Source: Bdellovibrio sp. KM01
Lineage (GTDB): Bacteria > Bdellovibrionota > Bdellovibrionia > Bdellovibrionales > Bdellovibrionaceae
Assembly: GCF_013752535.1 (NCBI RefSeq)
Contig: NZ_CP058348.1
Coordinates: forward strand, 3,286,001 to 3,350,000
Reading direction: 5' to 3'
DNA: 64,000 bases
The notes beneath the pieces are model-generated. The model had not been told where the DNA came from. It ran no database searches and was given only the letters and a program-made list of their open reading frames with translations. Shown piece after piece: positions 25,780 through 34,826 of this stretch. Made by a program: the position numbers and the translations under genes. Positions within the stretch are counted from its first letter, which is position 1. Each line of letters starts with the position of its first letter.

Positions 25780-27958
25780 TTCAGAAAACTACTGGGAAAA
25801 TATCCATATGGACACGCCAGAAGACGTTCCTGAAAGCGCAATTGCGAACGAATACAACAAGGGCTTATACAAAGTATTCTTATCTGCTCAGAACCTATTC
25901 CATTTACCCACGATCGACTCTATGGATGTTCACCATTACATCGGTTTGGAGCATTTGAGAATTGTCATCAGAGCAGCGCTAGCCCAAATCTCAAAAGATC
26001 AAAATTTCAAGTATCTAGCAGTATTCGAAGATAATCGCCAACTTCCTTACACCCGAGGAACAGACTTCCTTATGCGTGACGACTTCTTTGCTAGTGAGGA
26101 CCTGGACGTTGTAAATCTGTTGATTAAGAAAACAATCTATCTTTGTCAGAAAAGTCTTAAAACAATCGATGAGCTTCTTGAACCATATGATTCGAAAATG
26201 CGACTCAGAATCGATCCAGAAGCCTTGCTACAGTCAAAGATACAGTGGGACATTTACATCCTTCATCTGAATTATTGCGGCCTGGGCTTTCCCAGAACTA
26301 AAGTTAAAAGAAACCACCGCAATGACAGTCTGAGTATCGAACGTGTAGGCCTCTTCCTCGGCAGCCTCTATTCAACAGATGTTTTGGACAAAGAACTTAC
26401 GTGCTCCTCCTATTTGTTTGCGAACAGGATTATATTGACCCACCTTAACCAAGTTTCAAGTTGGGAGGAAGTGACCTTAGTTCTTTCTGACTATTCCAGA
26501 CGCACATTTAATAAGCCCCCAACTACCGGAAGGAAAGGTTCAGATGAAATCAGTCCGGAACATTCTATTGACGATCTAGTTTTGGATGAAAGAGTTCGCA
26601 AAGATATTATTAATTTGTGCGACTTCCATTCAAGGGCTTACAAAAAGCGTCCGCTGACTTTCCTTTTTAAGGGTCCATCGGGAGTTGGAAAAACAACACT
26701 CGCACACGGAATTGCAAGACATTTGGGAAAAAAGCTCCTGCGCATATCAGTAAATGCATCATGGGGTGAAATTGCCCCAACATATTTACGCTTTTATTGC
26801 GAGCAAGCTAAGTCGCAAAACTACATCCTTTTCTTTGATGAAGCGGAACAACTATTTAGATACAGCATGGATGAGGAACAGTCGTCTGGCTGGGCCAGAA
26901 TTCTATTTGAAGAATTTGAAGGCATAGCTATCTTTACAAGCAATTTCTCTTTGCCATACGGAATAGACAGACGCATGTCTTATGTGGTTGAATTCAATGA
27001 CCTGAGTGCAGACAAGAAAGCTTCAGTTCTATCAAAGATGGCCAGAGAAAATGGTTTCTATCTTTCCGCCAATGAAATCAAGGAGCTTAGTAAATTTGAC
27101 CTTTCTCCAGGTTACTACGACAGTATCTTCTTGGTTGCGTCAGCACAACCGGGAATCAAGTCGTATGAGAACCTAAAAGAAAGCTTTATCCAAAGAGCTT
27201 CCTTTTTTCTTTCCGAGGATGAAGTTGAGAAACTAAGAGGAAAGAAGATCTCTTCAACAAAGCTATCCTTTGAGCAAAGCTTTCAAGACCAACTAAAGCC
27301 CGTTAACTATGGACTTTTAAAGTTTCAAGAAAATCCAAAGCTTTTCCCTAAGGGAATCAAGATGCTTTTCACAGGTGCTCCAGGGTTAGGAAAGACAGCA
27401 CTGGCAACCTCGATGGCAGAAGATCTCAAGATGGATTTGAAGGTAATCACACCTTCCGACATATTAAGCATGTATGTTGGAGGTAGTGAACGAAATGTTA
27501 AGAGGCACTTTGAGTATAGCGAAGCAAACCCCCAGGTCTTGTTCCTAGATGAAGTAGAAAGTCTTTTCATCACTCGAGACTTCGCGAAAAGAACTCACGA
27601 ACTAAGTTTAGCCAATGAGCTACTTTCTAGATTTGACGCCTATCCCGGAGTCGTAATTGCCGCTACAAACAGGCACGATTTGTTAGACCCAGCGTTCAAA
27701 AGACGATTCCTGTTTCACCTTGAGTTCACTCTTCCATCACAGCCTGTACGAGAACAAATCTGGCGAGAATATGCCCAGACTCTCCCAGAAGAAAGTATTC
27801 TTCAGCTTTCTCAATATGCACTGACTGGAGCTGACATTGCTGACATTTGTTTCAAAATTTTAAACTTTTACGGTACCGATCAGGAGAGATTAATCCGCGA
27901 GTGCAAGGAGATAATTGCCTCTAGGCATCCCCCAACGAAGACAATTTCGATCGTCTAA
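25772..27958 (+). CDS. Double AAA+ ATPase
   Basis: 728 residues. Residues 1-260 are a unique domain. AAA-1: Walker A GPSGVGKT (301-308), Walker B ILFFDE (352-357), sensor FTSN (388-391), arginines 400/401. AAA-2: Walker A GAPGLGKT (535-542), Walker B LFLDE (590-594), sensor ATN (631-633), arginines 644/645. AAA-2 has the MYVGGSERNVKR pore-loop region of FtsH/p97-type remodellers. It overlaps the nuclease gene by 8 bp, so ATPase, nuclease and thioredoxin-fold protein are made in fixed proportion and probably act together. I cannot assign it to a named defence system. Confidence 0.85.
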   Translation: MNDSENYWENIHMDTPEDVPESAIANEYNKGLYKVFLSAQNLFHLPTIDSMDVHHYIGLEHLRIVIRAALAQISKDQNFKYLAVFEDNRQLPYTRGTDFLMRDDFFASEDLDVVNLLIKKTIYLCQKSLKTIDELLEPYDSKMRLRIDPEALLQSKIQWDIYILHLNYCGLGFPRTKVKRNHRNDSLSIERVGLFLGSLYSTDVLDKELTCSSYLFANRIILTHLNQVSSWEEVTLVLSDYSRRTFNKPPTTGRKGSDEISPEHSIDDLVLDERVRKDIINLCDFHSRAYKKRPLTFLFKGPSGVGKTTLAHGIARHLGKKLLRISVNASWGEIAPTYLRFYCEQAKSQNYILFFDEAEQLFRYSMDEEQSSGWARILFEEFEGIAIFTSNFSLPYGIDRRMSYVVEFNDLSADKKASVLSKMARENGFYLSANEIKELSKFDLSPGYYDSIFLVASAQPGIKSYENLKESFIQRASFFLSEDEVEKLRGKKISSTKLSFEQSFQDQLKPVNYGLLKFQENPKLFPKGIKMLFTGAPGLGKTALATSMAEDLKMDLKVITPSDILSMYVGGSERNVKRHFEYSEANPQVLFLDEVESLFITRDFAKRTHELSLANELLSRFDAYPGVVIAATNRHDLLDPAFKRRFLFHLEFTLPSQPVREQIWREYAQTLPEESILQLSQYALTGADIADICFKILNFYGTDQERLIRECKEIIASRHPPTKTISIV

Positions 27959-27996
27959 TACGACTTTCCGTATCTCTACGACATGTCGGAATAAGC

Positions 27997-28025
27997 TTAA
28001 ACTGACTCAAGTTGAGTCTCATAAT
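27997..28025 (+). promoter_or_regulatory. Self-repressed, likely leaderless promoter of the XRE gene
   Basis: -35-like TTAAAC (27997-28002), 17-bp spacer, -10 CATAAT (28020-28025). The spacer carries a perfect palindrome GACTCAA-g-TTGAGTC (28004-28018). The ATG is only 8 bp after the -10, where transcription would start. A second palindrome CGACATGTCG lies at 27979-27988. Confidence 0.55.
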
Positions 28026-28033
28026 GGCGAACT

Positions 28034-28381
28034 ATGAAAAAGACAATCCAGCAAACCCGGCGCAAGGAAGTGCCTTTTGGTAAAATACTGTCCGGTATCA
28101 TGAAGGAACGGCAGCTGACTTTAAAGATGGTAGCTCAAATGGCGGGGGTCAGCGTTTCCGTCGCCTCCGATTGGACTGCCGGAAATACTCCTCGTGATCT
28201 TCATGCAGTATTCCGTCTGGCACAGGGATTGGGAATAGACTTTTCGCGACTATTACTTGGAGAGGTGCAAACTACCAAGGAGGTCGGTTCAATTTCGGAA
28301 CTTTTTGAAGAAACTGACATGTTTGAAGGGCTCGTACGCATAAGCATAAAGAAGGTCCATCTAAGAAATTCAACGAAGTGA
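28034..28381 (+). CDS. XRE-family helix-turn-helix regulator
   Basis: 115 residues. The HTH is in residues 21-60 (GIMKERQLTLKMVAQMAGVSVSVASDWTAGNTPRD outline), followed by HAVFRLAQGLGIDFSRLLLG, a typical XRE dimer helix, and a short C-terminal tail. It has no Shine-Dalgarno and starts 8 bp after a -10 box with a palindromic operator, like phage repressors. It may repress itself and the adjoining cargo; which genes it controls is unknown. Confidence 0.8.
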   Translation: MKKTIQQTRRKEVPFGKILSGIMKERQLTLKMVAQMAGVSVSVASDWTAGNTPRDLHAVFRLAQGLGIDFSRLLLGEVQTTKEVGSISELFEETDMFEGLVRISIKKVHLRNSTK

Positions 28382-28488
28382 TATGATTCGTTCCGGGATT
28401 CCGGAATCTCCTAAACATTGTTTACTAGACTGTCGAAAAATACAGAGAACATTACCCAACTCACGTCGTTTCGGGAATGGAGCAAACA

Positions 28489-29994
28489 ATGAGTATGAAA
28501 AGCATGACTGTATCTATGGTTCTCGCAGGCTCACATCTGCTGACCGGATGTCTCTCAAGTTCTGGTGGAGGTGGTTTCTCATCGCCAAGCGGGGCTATTG
28601 CACCAAAATATGTGGGCACGTACACTTACACCACGCCTGCACTAAACGTTGGCGACGGCACTCTTGATGTACCACCAAATGGCATTACCAGCTGTATCGA
28701 AGTGTCTACCAACGTACCCGTGGATACATCAAAATGCCCTGGCCTTGCTTCTGCGACAAAGAAGACCTACAAATCACCTGCTGGAAGTATTGATATTGCC
28801 ATTACAGGTGCAGTTAATGGTAAAGCCGTAGTTTCCGTCGCTGAAGGTGAGCACTTCGATCAGAGCTCACAAAGTGGAATTGCTAAAATCACTGCCGCTC
28901 TTACTTGCGATTCGACTTATGAGAAAAACGGTGCAACATGTGAGGTTGCCTATTTAAAAGCTAAAGAAGTTTTTTCCAGTGGAAATGGTAGTTGCGTATT
29001 AACAGTAGATAGCAAAGTGAAGTGCTTTGGATCTGGTTACTTTGGACAGGGCACGACTCAAAATTTAACCTCTCCAACCGAAATAACAGAGCTCGCCGGA
29101 GCAACTAGCATTTCATATAGCGGACACATATGCGCAATTATGTCTGATGGAAAAGTAAAATGTGCCGGTCGGAATCTCTATGGCGAATTGGGACTGAGCG
29201 ACACAACCCAAAGACTCTCCCCCGTTGAAGTTCCACAATTCAACGGGGCGAAAGCTATCTTTACAGGTTCTTTCAGAACATGCGCAACATTTGAAGATGG
29301 GACTGTCAAATGTGCGGGCGCAAATAACACGGGCTCTTTGGGTCTTGGGGATTTAGCGGATCGTAACACCCCAACGATAATTCCTAGCTTCTTCGGAGCT
29401 AAATCCGTCACATTTGGCACGGGAAACATCTGCGCATTGTTTGCAGATAAAAAGGTCAAATGCACGGGTTACTTAGGATACGGAGATCTAGGCTCAAGCA
29501 CCAGTTATAGAACGACACCAATTGAAATTTCAGATCTTCAAGGTGCTATAAGTATCTCGGGATCTGCCACACACACTTGTGCGCTGCTGGATTCCGGTTC
29601 GGTAAAATGCATCGGAATGAATACTTACTACCAACTGGGGGACGGCACAAACACATACCGAGGCACAGCTGTTGTGATTTCGGGATTTGCAACACCTAGT
29701 TCAATCACTACCGGAGATTTCGGAACTTGTGCGATTTACTCCGATAAAACTTCCAAATGTGCTGGCTGGAACTACTCAGGAGAGCTCGGAATCGGAAATA
29801 ACACGAACCAGCCATCACCAGTTACTGCCTTCGGTGGTGAAAAAGTATTGATGATCGCAAGAGGATCTTCTCACTCATGTGCAATTATGGATGACAATCG
29901 AGTAAAATGCAGTGGCGCAAATGACTATACCCAACTTGGCAACGGAACCTCTTCTTCAGAAACAACAGCAATCCTGGTAGTAAAGGGTAACTAA
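28489..29994 (+). CDS. RCC1-repeat lipoprotein
   Basis: 501 residues from the ATG at 28489, chosen because GGAG lies 6 bp before it. Lipobox LLTGC gives a lipid-anchored N-terminus. Residues about 25-165 are a unique beta-rich domain. Residues 165-500 hold about seven 50-residue repeats of the RCC1 beta-propeller type (CA..xDGxVKCAGxNxxGELG), each with two cysteines. Such propellers mediate protein binding on the cell surface. It is unusual cargo; it may alter recognition by predator, prey or phage. The following gene is 1 bp downstream. Confidence 0.8.
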   Translation: MSMKSMTVSMVLAGSHLLTGCLSSSGGGGFSSPSGAIAPKYVGTYTYTTPALNVGDGTLDVPPNGITSCIEVSTNVPVDTSKCPGLASATKKTYKSPAGSIDIAITGAVNGKAVVSVAEGEHFDQSSQSGIAKITAALTCDSTYEKNGATCEVAYLKAKEVFSSGNGSCVLTVDSKVKCFGSGYFGQGTTQNLTSPTEITELAGATSISYSGHICAIMSDGKVKCAGRNLYGELGLSDTTQRLSPVEVPQFNGAKAIFTGSFRTCATFEDGTVKCAGANNTGSLGLGDLADRNTPTIIPSFFGAKSVTFGTGNICALFADKKVKCTGYLGYGDLGSSTSYRTTPIEISDLQGAISISGSATHTCALLDSGSVKCIGMNTYYQLGDGTNTYRGTAVVISGFATPSSITTGDFGTCAIYSDKTSKCAGWNYSGELGIGNNTNQPSPVTAFGGEKVLMIARGSSHSCAIMDDNRVKCSGANDYTQLGNGTSSSETTAILVVKGN

Positions 29995-29995
29995 C

Positions 29996-30538
29996 ATGAT
30001 AAGTCTTATTGAATGTTCTGTTTGTAAAAAACAAATCGCATACTCAGCAGCAAATTGTCCGGACTGCGGAGCAGAAAACAAGTGGGTACATCCTAAATTC
30101 ATTGCCTTTAAAGAAGCTCTCAAACAAATGGACCTCCCAGAGTTCACCTACAGAACGACGCGCACAACTCTGGATGCTACTTTAAAAAAACCTAGATCAA
30201 TAGATTCTGGAACGGCATTTATTCGTTTCGTCGGAGTTCTAATTGGGCTAATCATCTGGGAGGTTTCATTAGGTTGGCTAAAAACCACGCAAGGAGGAAT
30301 ACTGATTCTCTCTGCTGGAGAGATAGTTCTTCTAGTTGGCATGGGATACTATTTTGTGATGGCATTAATTAAGCTCTTGAAAGAAATCTTCACTCCTATT
30401 GAAGACTCCATCAATGAATGGAAGAATTACGACAAGATTTATATAGATTACTCCGAAAACCTGGAGACACCTAAGGTCACATGCAACAATGATGAAGTTT
30501 GGAAACCCGTCAGGGACTTTTTCACAAACGGCAAATAA
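29996..30538 (+). CDS. Zinc-ribbon protein with two membrane segments
   Basis: 180 residues. N-terminal zinc ribbon CSVCKKQIAYSAANCPDCG (CxxC...CxxC). Two transmembrane helices, about residues 75-94 and 101-126. The rest is cytoplasmic. Starts one base after the stop of the RCC1 lipoprotein, so the two form one unit. The role is not recognisable; a membrane partner of the lipoprotein is possible. Confidence 0.65.
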   Translation: MISLIECSVCKKQIAYSAANCPDCGAENKWVHPKFIAFKEALKQMDLPEFTYRTTRTTLDATLKKPRSIDSGTAFIRFVGVLIGLIIWEVSLGWLKTTQGGILILSAGEIVLLVGMGYYFVMALIKLLKEIFTPIEDSINEWKNYDKIYIDYSENLETPKVTCNNDEVWKPVRDFFTNGK

Positions 30539-30567
30539 ATTACCGATGCGACACAAAATGAAGGCTT

Positions 30568-31191
30568 CTATTCTTCAGCTAATCTTTCAGAAACTTTTGT
30601 AAAAGCGCTACCAAGTTTTGTAATTAGCTCGTCATCAATAGCTAGATTCGTGGCTCCAATTTTTATCAAATCAGTCATATACTTCTTGTATTGATGGAGC
30701 ACCAGTTCATTTAGTAGCACAAACCGCTTATGATCTTTCACACTCAAGGTGAAGTTAATAACCTGGTAAAAGCACCGGATAAATGCTTCAACTGACGAGC
30801 TTTGATTCTTTAGCTTTTGGATATTAGCAATACTTTGATGGGCTTTGTAGTTTTCGCAAAGTATTTCAAGTGCGACAATTCCCTTATGTTCGATTCCGTT
30901 GTCAAGACAGTAGAAGTCGTTCGAACGCTGCACCAGCGTACCATAAAGCAGATTGAAAAATTGAGTTTCGGTAGTATCCCTTAATGAATCATTTTGCTGA
31001 GAAATTTGGTACTGCTGGAGCATTAGTCCATAAGCCACCAACCCCAAGGCCACCGCACCCGCTATGCCACCCACGAACTGTCCAAAGTTCGACATGTCGC
31101 TCAAACACCAACTGTACGCAAATCCACAAATTATACAAAAGGCAACCAAGGCTACGATCGAAATACCAACTGCTTTATTGAAACTATTCAT
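30568..31191 (-). CDS. AbiC-like phage abortive infection membrane protein
   Basis: 207 residues. Two transmembrane helices (about 8-31 and 38-60) followed by a helical cytoplasmic domain starting ETQFFNLLYG. FGQFVGGIAGAVALGLVAYGLMLQQ then polar residues and FFNLL is the pattern of putative phage abortive infection proteins (putAbiC, PF16872). Such proteins are thought to sense phage and stop cell growth; mechanism unknown. It is transcribed against the neighbouring genes. Confidence 0.65.
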   Translation of the reverse strand: MNSFNKAVGISIVALVAFCIICGFAYSWCLSDMSNFGQFVGGIAGAVALGLVAYGLMLQQYQISQQNDSLRDTTETQFFNLLYGTLVQRSNDFYCLDNGIEHKGIVALEILCENYKAHQSIANIQKLKNQSSSVEAFIRCFYQVINFTLSVKDHKRFVLLNELVLHQYKKYMTDLIKIGATNLAIDDELITKLGSAFTKVSERLAEE

Positions 31192-31318
31192 TGTTTAGAT
31201 TCTAAAGTGCACGAATAGGTAAGCAAGATGATCGAAGGCTAGTCCAAAAAAAAAAGTTGGTTGGAAGAAAAAAAAGAGAGTTGAAGTTGGTAAAGGGCTT
31301 TTAAAGGAGGACTACAAC

Positions 31319-34060
31319 ATGAAAAAGTCCAAAACAGAAATGACCCTAAAACTATCGAACTTCAGATCTCCAGCACCTGCGATCAGCCACGGCGACGCAC
31401 ACAACATTCAAGATGACATGAGTTCTGATATCCCAGCCTTGCCAAAGATGTCTCACAATGAGATTTCATTGCAAGATCAACAACTTGCAGATTCCAATAT
31501 CAACAAATTTCAAGAATTTCGTCGCCCATTACCTCTCCAATATATTGATAATGCTGCAGAGTGTTGTTATAATAAAGAGGAAGTATTAAAACAGGTTCAA
31601 CCTATTGAAATTAATGGCAAAGGCAAAGGACGATTCAAAATGAAACAGACGAATCGCTTCAAAGGACAATGGTTCCAAGAACTATATGTCTCCATTCAAG
31701 ACAGAAAAGTGGGGCACACGTCACTTTTAAGCGAGCATGAGCTGAAAAAATCGATCGCTTTGCATCCACTTCCGGAGGGTTACACTGTCACAGAAGTGCT
31801 GGATGCAATTAGATACAGACAACGTGAGTATCGCAAATCGATCATGCCATTAGCACATACTAACGAGGAACTTTCTTCTTTGACGATTGAATCGTTTAGA
31901 CCAGCACTAACTCAGCTGTTGTCTGCCCAGTCTTTAAATCAAACCATGCATGCACTAAAATGCATTTATCTTCCGTTCTTAAAAGAAACCTACTCATCCG
32001 ATGTTAAAAACGGACTACGAAAGCTTAAGGAGGAGTGGAACATCAAAGTGATGTTCCTCAAAAATGAAAACTTACAAGATTTCAATGCCTGGCTAAAATC
32101 GAAGGAACCACATATCTATCACGCATCTGATATTTCAAAAATCCGTGGTCTCGCCAGTCTTATCTTCGAACGCAGCTCGAATCCAATTAGAACAAGAAGC
32201 ACCAAACATTCGACTTTCAATCCCGAAATCGAAGACATCTTAAAAAAGTTTACGCTGGCAGGATTTGAAGGCCGCAAGGGAATCGTAATCATCTCCCAAG
32301 CACGCAAGGCCATCAAATTGGCTCAGATTACGACAGCGGATGAATTAAAGTCGACCGTGGGCCTGGAGAAGATCGTAAAATTGAACGCTGAAGGCAAAAT
32401 TTCAGACGCTGACGTATCCCGCTTTAAACCCTTCTTTAACTGGCTGGGTGAAGAATACGATTTTTCAGTTCCAGGTTTCTTTGAAAAACACCAGCGAGCT
32501 GCGATTCACGAACTTACCCCGGAAGAAAAGGAATGGTTCCAACGTCACATTGAAAATGTACTACGTCTACACGATCCCGAATTAAAGGGAGTTAAAAGAC
32601 AACTAGATTTGTATCGCCTTCTCCTTGGACAACTTCACCGCCGTGGCGTCACATCATTCACAGACATCCGTCCTTCTGATTTTATTGCTGCAGCCGCACT
32701 AGGAGCAAAAGAAGAAAGAAACCTAGGGCAGTTAAGAGGACTCAAAGGTCTTGCTTCTGCTTTGGTTGAATTCGCATCTCAAAAGAATAAATGGAAAGTT
32801 TTTTCCGATGAGTCCTACGCAGAGTTTGAAACTGCCTGCTTGGATGCCATTGACTATTGCGGCAACAAACATCTCGAAAACTTAGATCTGCTTCGCTACA
32901 AACCGGTCTTTACGTCCCTCGAATGTTCATGGAAATCATTCTTCGAAATAGTATCACAAGATTTTAACAAAATTGCTCTTCTGGATACAAAAGCGCGGGA
33001 AGGAACCAGATCAGCATCCAAAAGCAAAGCTCATGCGGACCTCTATGCACAGATTTATGAAAATCTTATGGAAATTGCACATGGCCCAAAATGCGGCAAT
33101 CGCAGATTAGGTGCAGTTAAAGACTCCTTCGGCAACTTCAGAGAAGGGGGCATTTTAGATAAAGACTACTTAAGCTTTAGCCCTGACGATAAGAGAACGC
33201 TTGATAAATACACTGCCTATGCACTTCAAGCATTCGGTTGCCTACGCTTTCGTTCAGAAAGTGACAACCTGGTTTTCTTTGAGAAGAAGCCAATTTCAAT
33301 GGATGGTATTGCCGGGTGTATTTACCCGACAACCTATATTGACAAATTTTTAGGTGAGACTACAGCGCTCGTTCTCCAACAAGCAGGAGATAGCAGAAAG
33401 TATGACGTTTCATACCTTGTGCCTCTGAGTACCCTAGGGGATGAGTTCATCTACAAATATCTTGCAGTATTTAATATCAAAAACGGTGAAAAGCTTTTCA
33501 AACGTCATGTTTCCACCTATGCAGCTGAAATTAAATGCATTAGCTGTGAGTGGTTTGGCTCAAATGTGAATTTTGAAGATTTAAAAAACGGAAAGACATC
33601 AAACAAAGCTCTCACAACTCACCGCTACAGAAACGTCCTAATTCGCGCAATTGAGAAGTTTTATAATGGTCATGATACTGCGCAAATCCAAGCCATCGTT
33701 GCGGGTCACACATTGGACAGAAAAGACGGATCAAGTACCACACAAATTTATTCCGACTATATTGCTGCTTGCGAGAAGCACTATCCAACACTCAGACGCA
33801 TTAAAGATCTAAACTATAAAACGGAAGCAGAGTTGTTAAACCAACAACTACAAGAAAAACTGGCAAAATTGGAACAACAAGCGGATGCTCATCAGGAACA
33901 GAACTTGGCATTCCAAAAGGAAAACACCCAAAAGGTAATGACGGGACTTGCCGTAGTTAATTCCAATGTTTTGTCACTTAAAGAAGAATTATCCATCGCT
34001 CATGAGGAAAATTCTAAGGGCGCACAAGCAATTCTACCGCTAAAAGGAAATAAAACATAA
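31319..34060 (+). CDS. Very large tyrosine recombinase-like protein
   Basis: 913 residues, about twice to three times normal. The C-terminal part has tyrosine-recombinase box II: HRYR (H768, R771), then GHT (H797) and STTQIY (Y811) as in the usual GH...TTxxY. A possible first arginine is R643 or R645 (GCLRFRSE). The first 600 residues are novel, helical, with two SAM-like helix bundles. The last 70 residues are a coiled coil. Strong AAAGGAGG before the ATG. It may be the integrase of this island or act on another element. Confidence 0.6.
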   Translation: MKKSKTEMTLKLSNFRSPAPAISHGDAHNIQDDMSSDIPALPKMSHNEISLQDQQLADSNINKFQEFRRPLPLQYIDNAAECCYNKEEVLKQVQPIEINGKGKGRFKMKQTNRFKGQWFQELYVSIQDRKVGHTSLLSEHELKKSIALHPLPEGYTVTEVLDAIRYRQREYRKSIMPLAHTNEELSSLTIESFRPALTQLLSAQSLNQTMHALKCIYLPFLKETYSSDVKNGLRKLKEEWNIKVMFLKNENLQDFNAWLKSKEPHIYHASDISKIRGLASLIFERSSNPIRTRSTKHSTFNPEIEDILKKFTLAGFEGRKGIVIISQARKAIKLAQITTADELKSTVGLEKIVKLNAEGKISDADVSRFKPFFNWLGEEYDFSVPGFFEKHQRAAIHELTPEEKEWFQRHIENVLRLHDPELKGVKRQLDLYRLLLGQLHRRGVTSFTDIRPSDFIAAAALGAKEERNLGQLRGLKGLASALVEFASQKNKWKVFSDESYAEFETACLDAIDYCGNKHLENLDLLRYKPVFTSLECSWKSFFEIVSQDFNKIALLDTKAREGTRSASKSKAHADLYAQIYENLMEIAHGPKCGNRRLGAVKDSFGNFREGGILDKDYLSFSPDDKRTLDKYTAYALQAFGCLRFRSESDNLVFFEKKPISMDGIAGCIYPTTYIDKFLGETTALVLQQAGDSRKYDVSYLVPLSTLGDEFIYKYLAVFNIKNGEKLFKRHVSTYAAEIKCISCEWFGSNVNFEDLKNGKTSNKALTTHRYRNVLIRAIEKFYNGHDTAQIQAIVAGHTLDRKDGSSTTQIYSDYIAACEKHYPTLRRIKDLNYKTEAELLNQQLQEKLAKLEQQADAHQEQNLAFQKENTQKVMTGLAVVNSNVLSLKEELSIAHEENSKGAQAILPLKGNKT

Positions 34061-34087
34061 ACTAAAATAAGAAAAGGCACTAGGGTT

Positions 34088-34726
34088 CTACGGGACCTTG
34101 AGTGCCTCATTAAATTTCTCAAAATACTGATAAACTAGAGGTGCAACTTCTGACATTGGCGGTGGAGCGACACCGTCCAAGTAGGAGATGGCGAGGGCCG
34201 ACTGAATAAATTGGCAAGTTCCCAATTGAACAACAACATCATTTGGGAGTGAGACATCCCTATTAGAACCTAAAGCTGTTAGATATTTCAATAAAGCCTC
34301 GCGCACTCTCCAAATCCTCTTCGCAGAAAAATCCTTCCAGTGTCTTCCTTCCTCGTAAAATTTTTGAACTGCAGGATCTCTAAATGCAACATTCGCAGAA
34401 TGCGATAGGACATGACGATGTTTGCGTAGCTCCTCCACATCTTCTTCAGGAAAAGGCAATGCCAGAAGTCCCGTCCTTTTCCTTTGTTTTAGGATATCTT
34501 GAAGGTGCTCTGATATCGAGACAGTTCCTGCCGTAATCATCGCCTCATTGTTCCGATACAAGATATTGTTTGCCACATTGGTTTTAAAAGTCCTAGCACG
34601 CTCTTCCTCTGGCAAACCGTAAAATTGCCAGTTAAGAAAACCTTTTGAGGCGATAGCCGTCAGGACGTCTCTCGAATGTAACCATAGTATTGTATCCAAC
34701 ATCTCCAAACGTTGAAGTTCGTTCAT
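34088..34726 (-). CDS. HEPN-motif-like helical protein
   Basis: 212 residues, mainly helical. RHVLSH fits the R-x4-6-H active-site motif of HEPN ribonucleases (about residues 103-110). The rest shows no known domain. HEPN proteins in defence islands are often RNases of toxin-antitoxin or abortive systems. One motif of six residues is weak evidence. Convergent with the tyrosine recombinase gene, 27 bp apart. Confidence 0.45.
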   Translation of the reverse strand: MNELQRLEMLDTILWLHSRDVLTAIASKGFLNWQFYGLPEEERARTFKTNVANNILYRNNEAMITAGTVSISEHLQDILKQRKRTGLLALPFPEEDVEELRKHRHVLSHSANVAFRDPAVQKFYEEGRHWKDFSAKRIWRVREALLKYLTALGSNRDVSLPNDVVVQLGTCQFIQSALAISYLDGVAPPPMSEVAPLVYQYFEKFNEALKVP

Positions 34727-34773
34727 TTGACATCCACCATCAAAGTTAACTTTTTATTAGTTCTTGATTTACA

Positions 34774-34779
34774 TATAAT
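34774..34779 (+). promoter_or_regulatory. -10 box before the small gene at 34827
   Basis: TATAAT with TTTTTA at a 17-bp spacing upstream (34751-34756), 47 bp before the ATG at 34827. Confidence 0.4.
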
Positions 34780-34826
34780 TTACACAGTGGGAAAAAGCAA
34801 CTATATACCGATCAATCAGGTGACCA

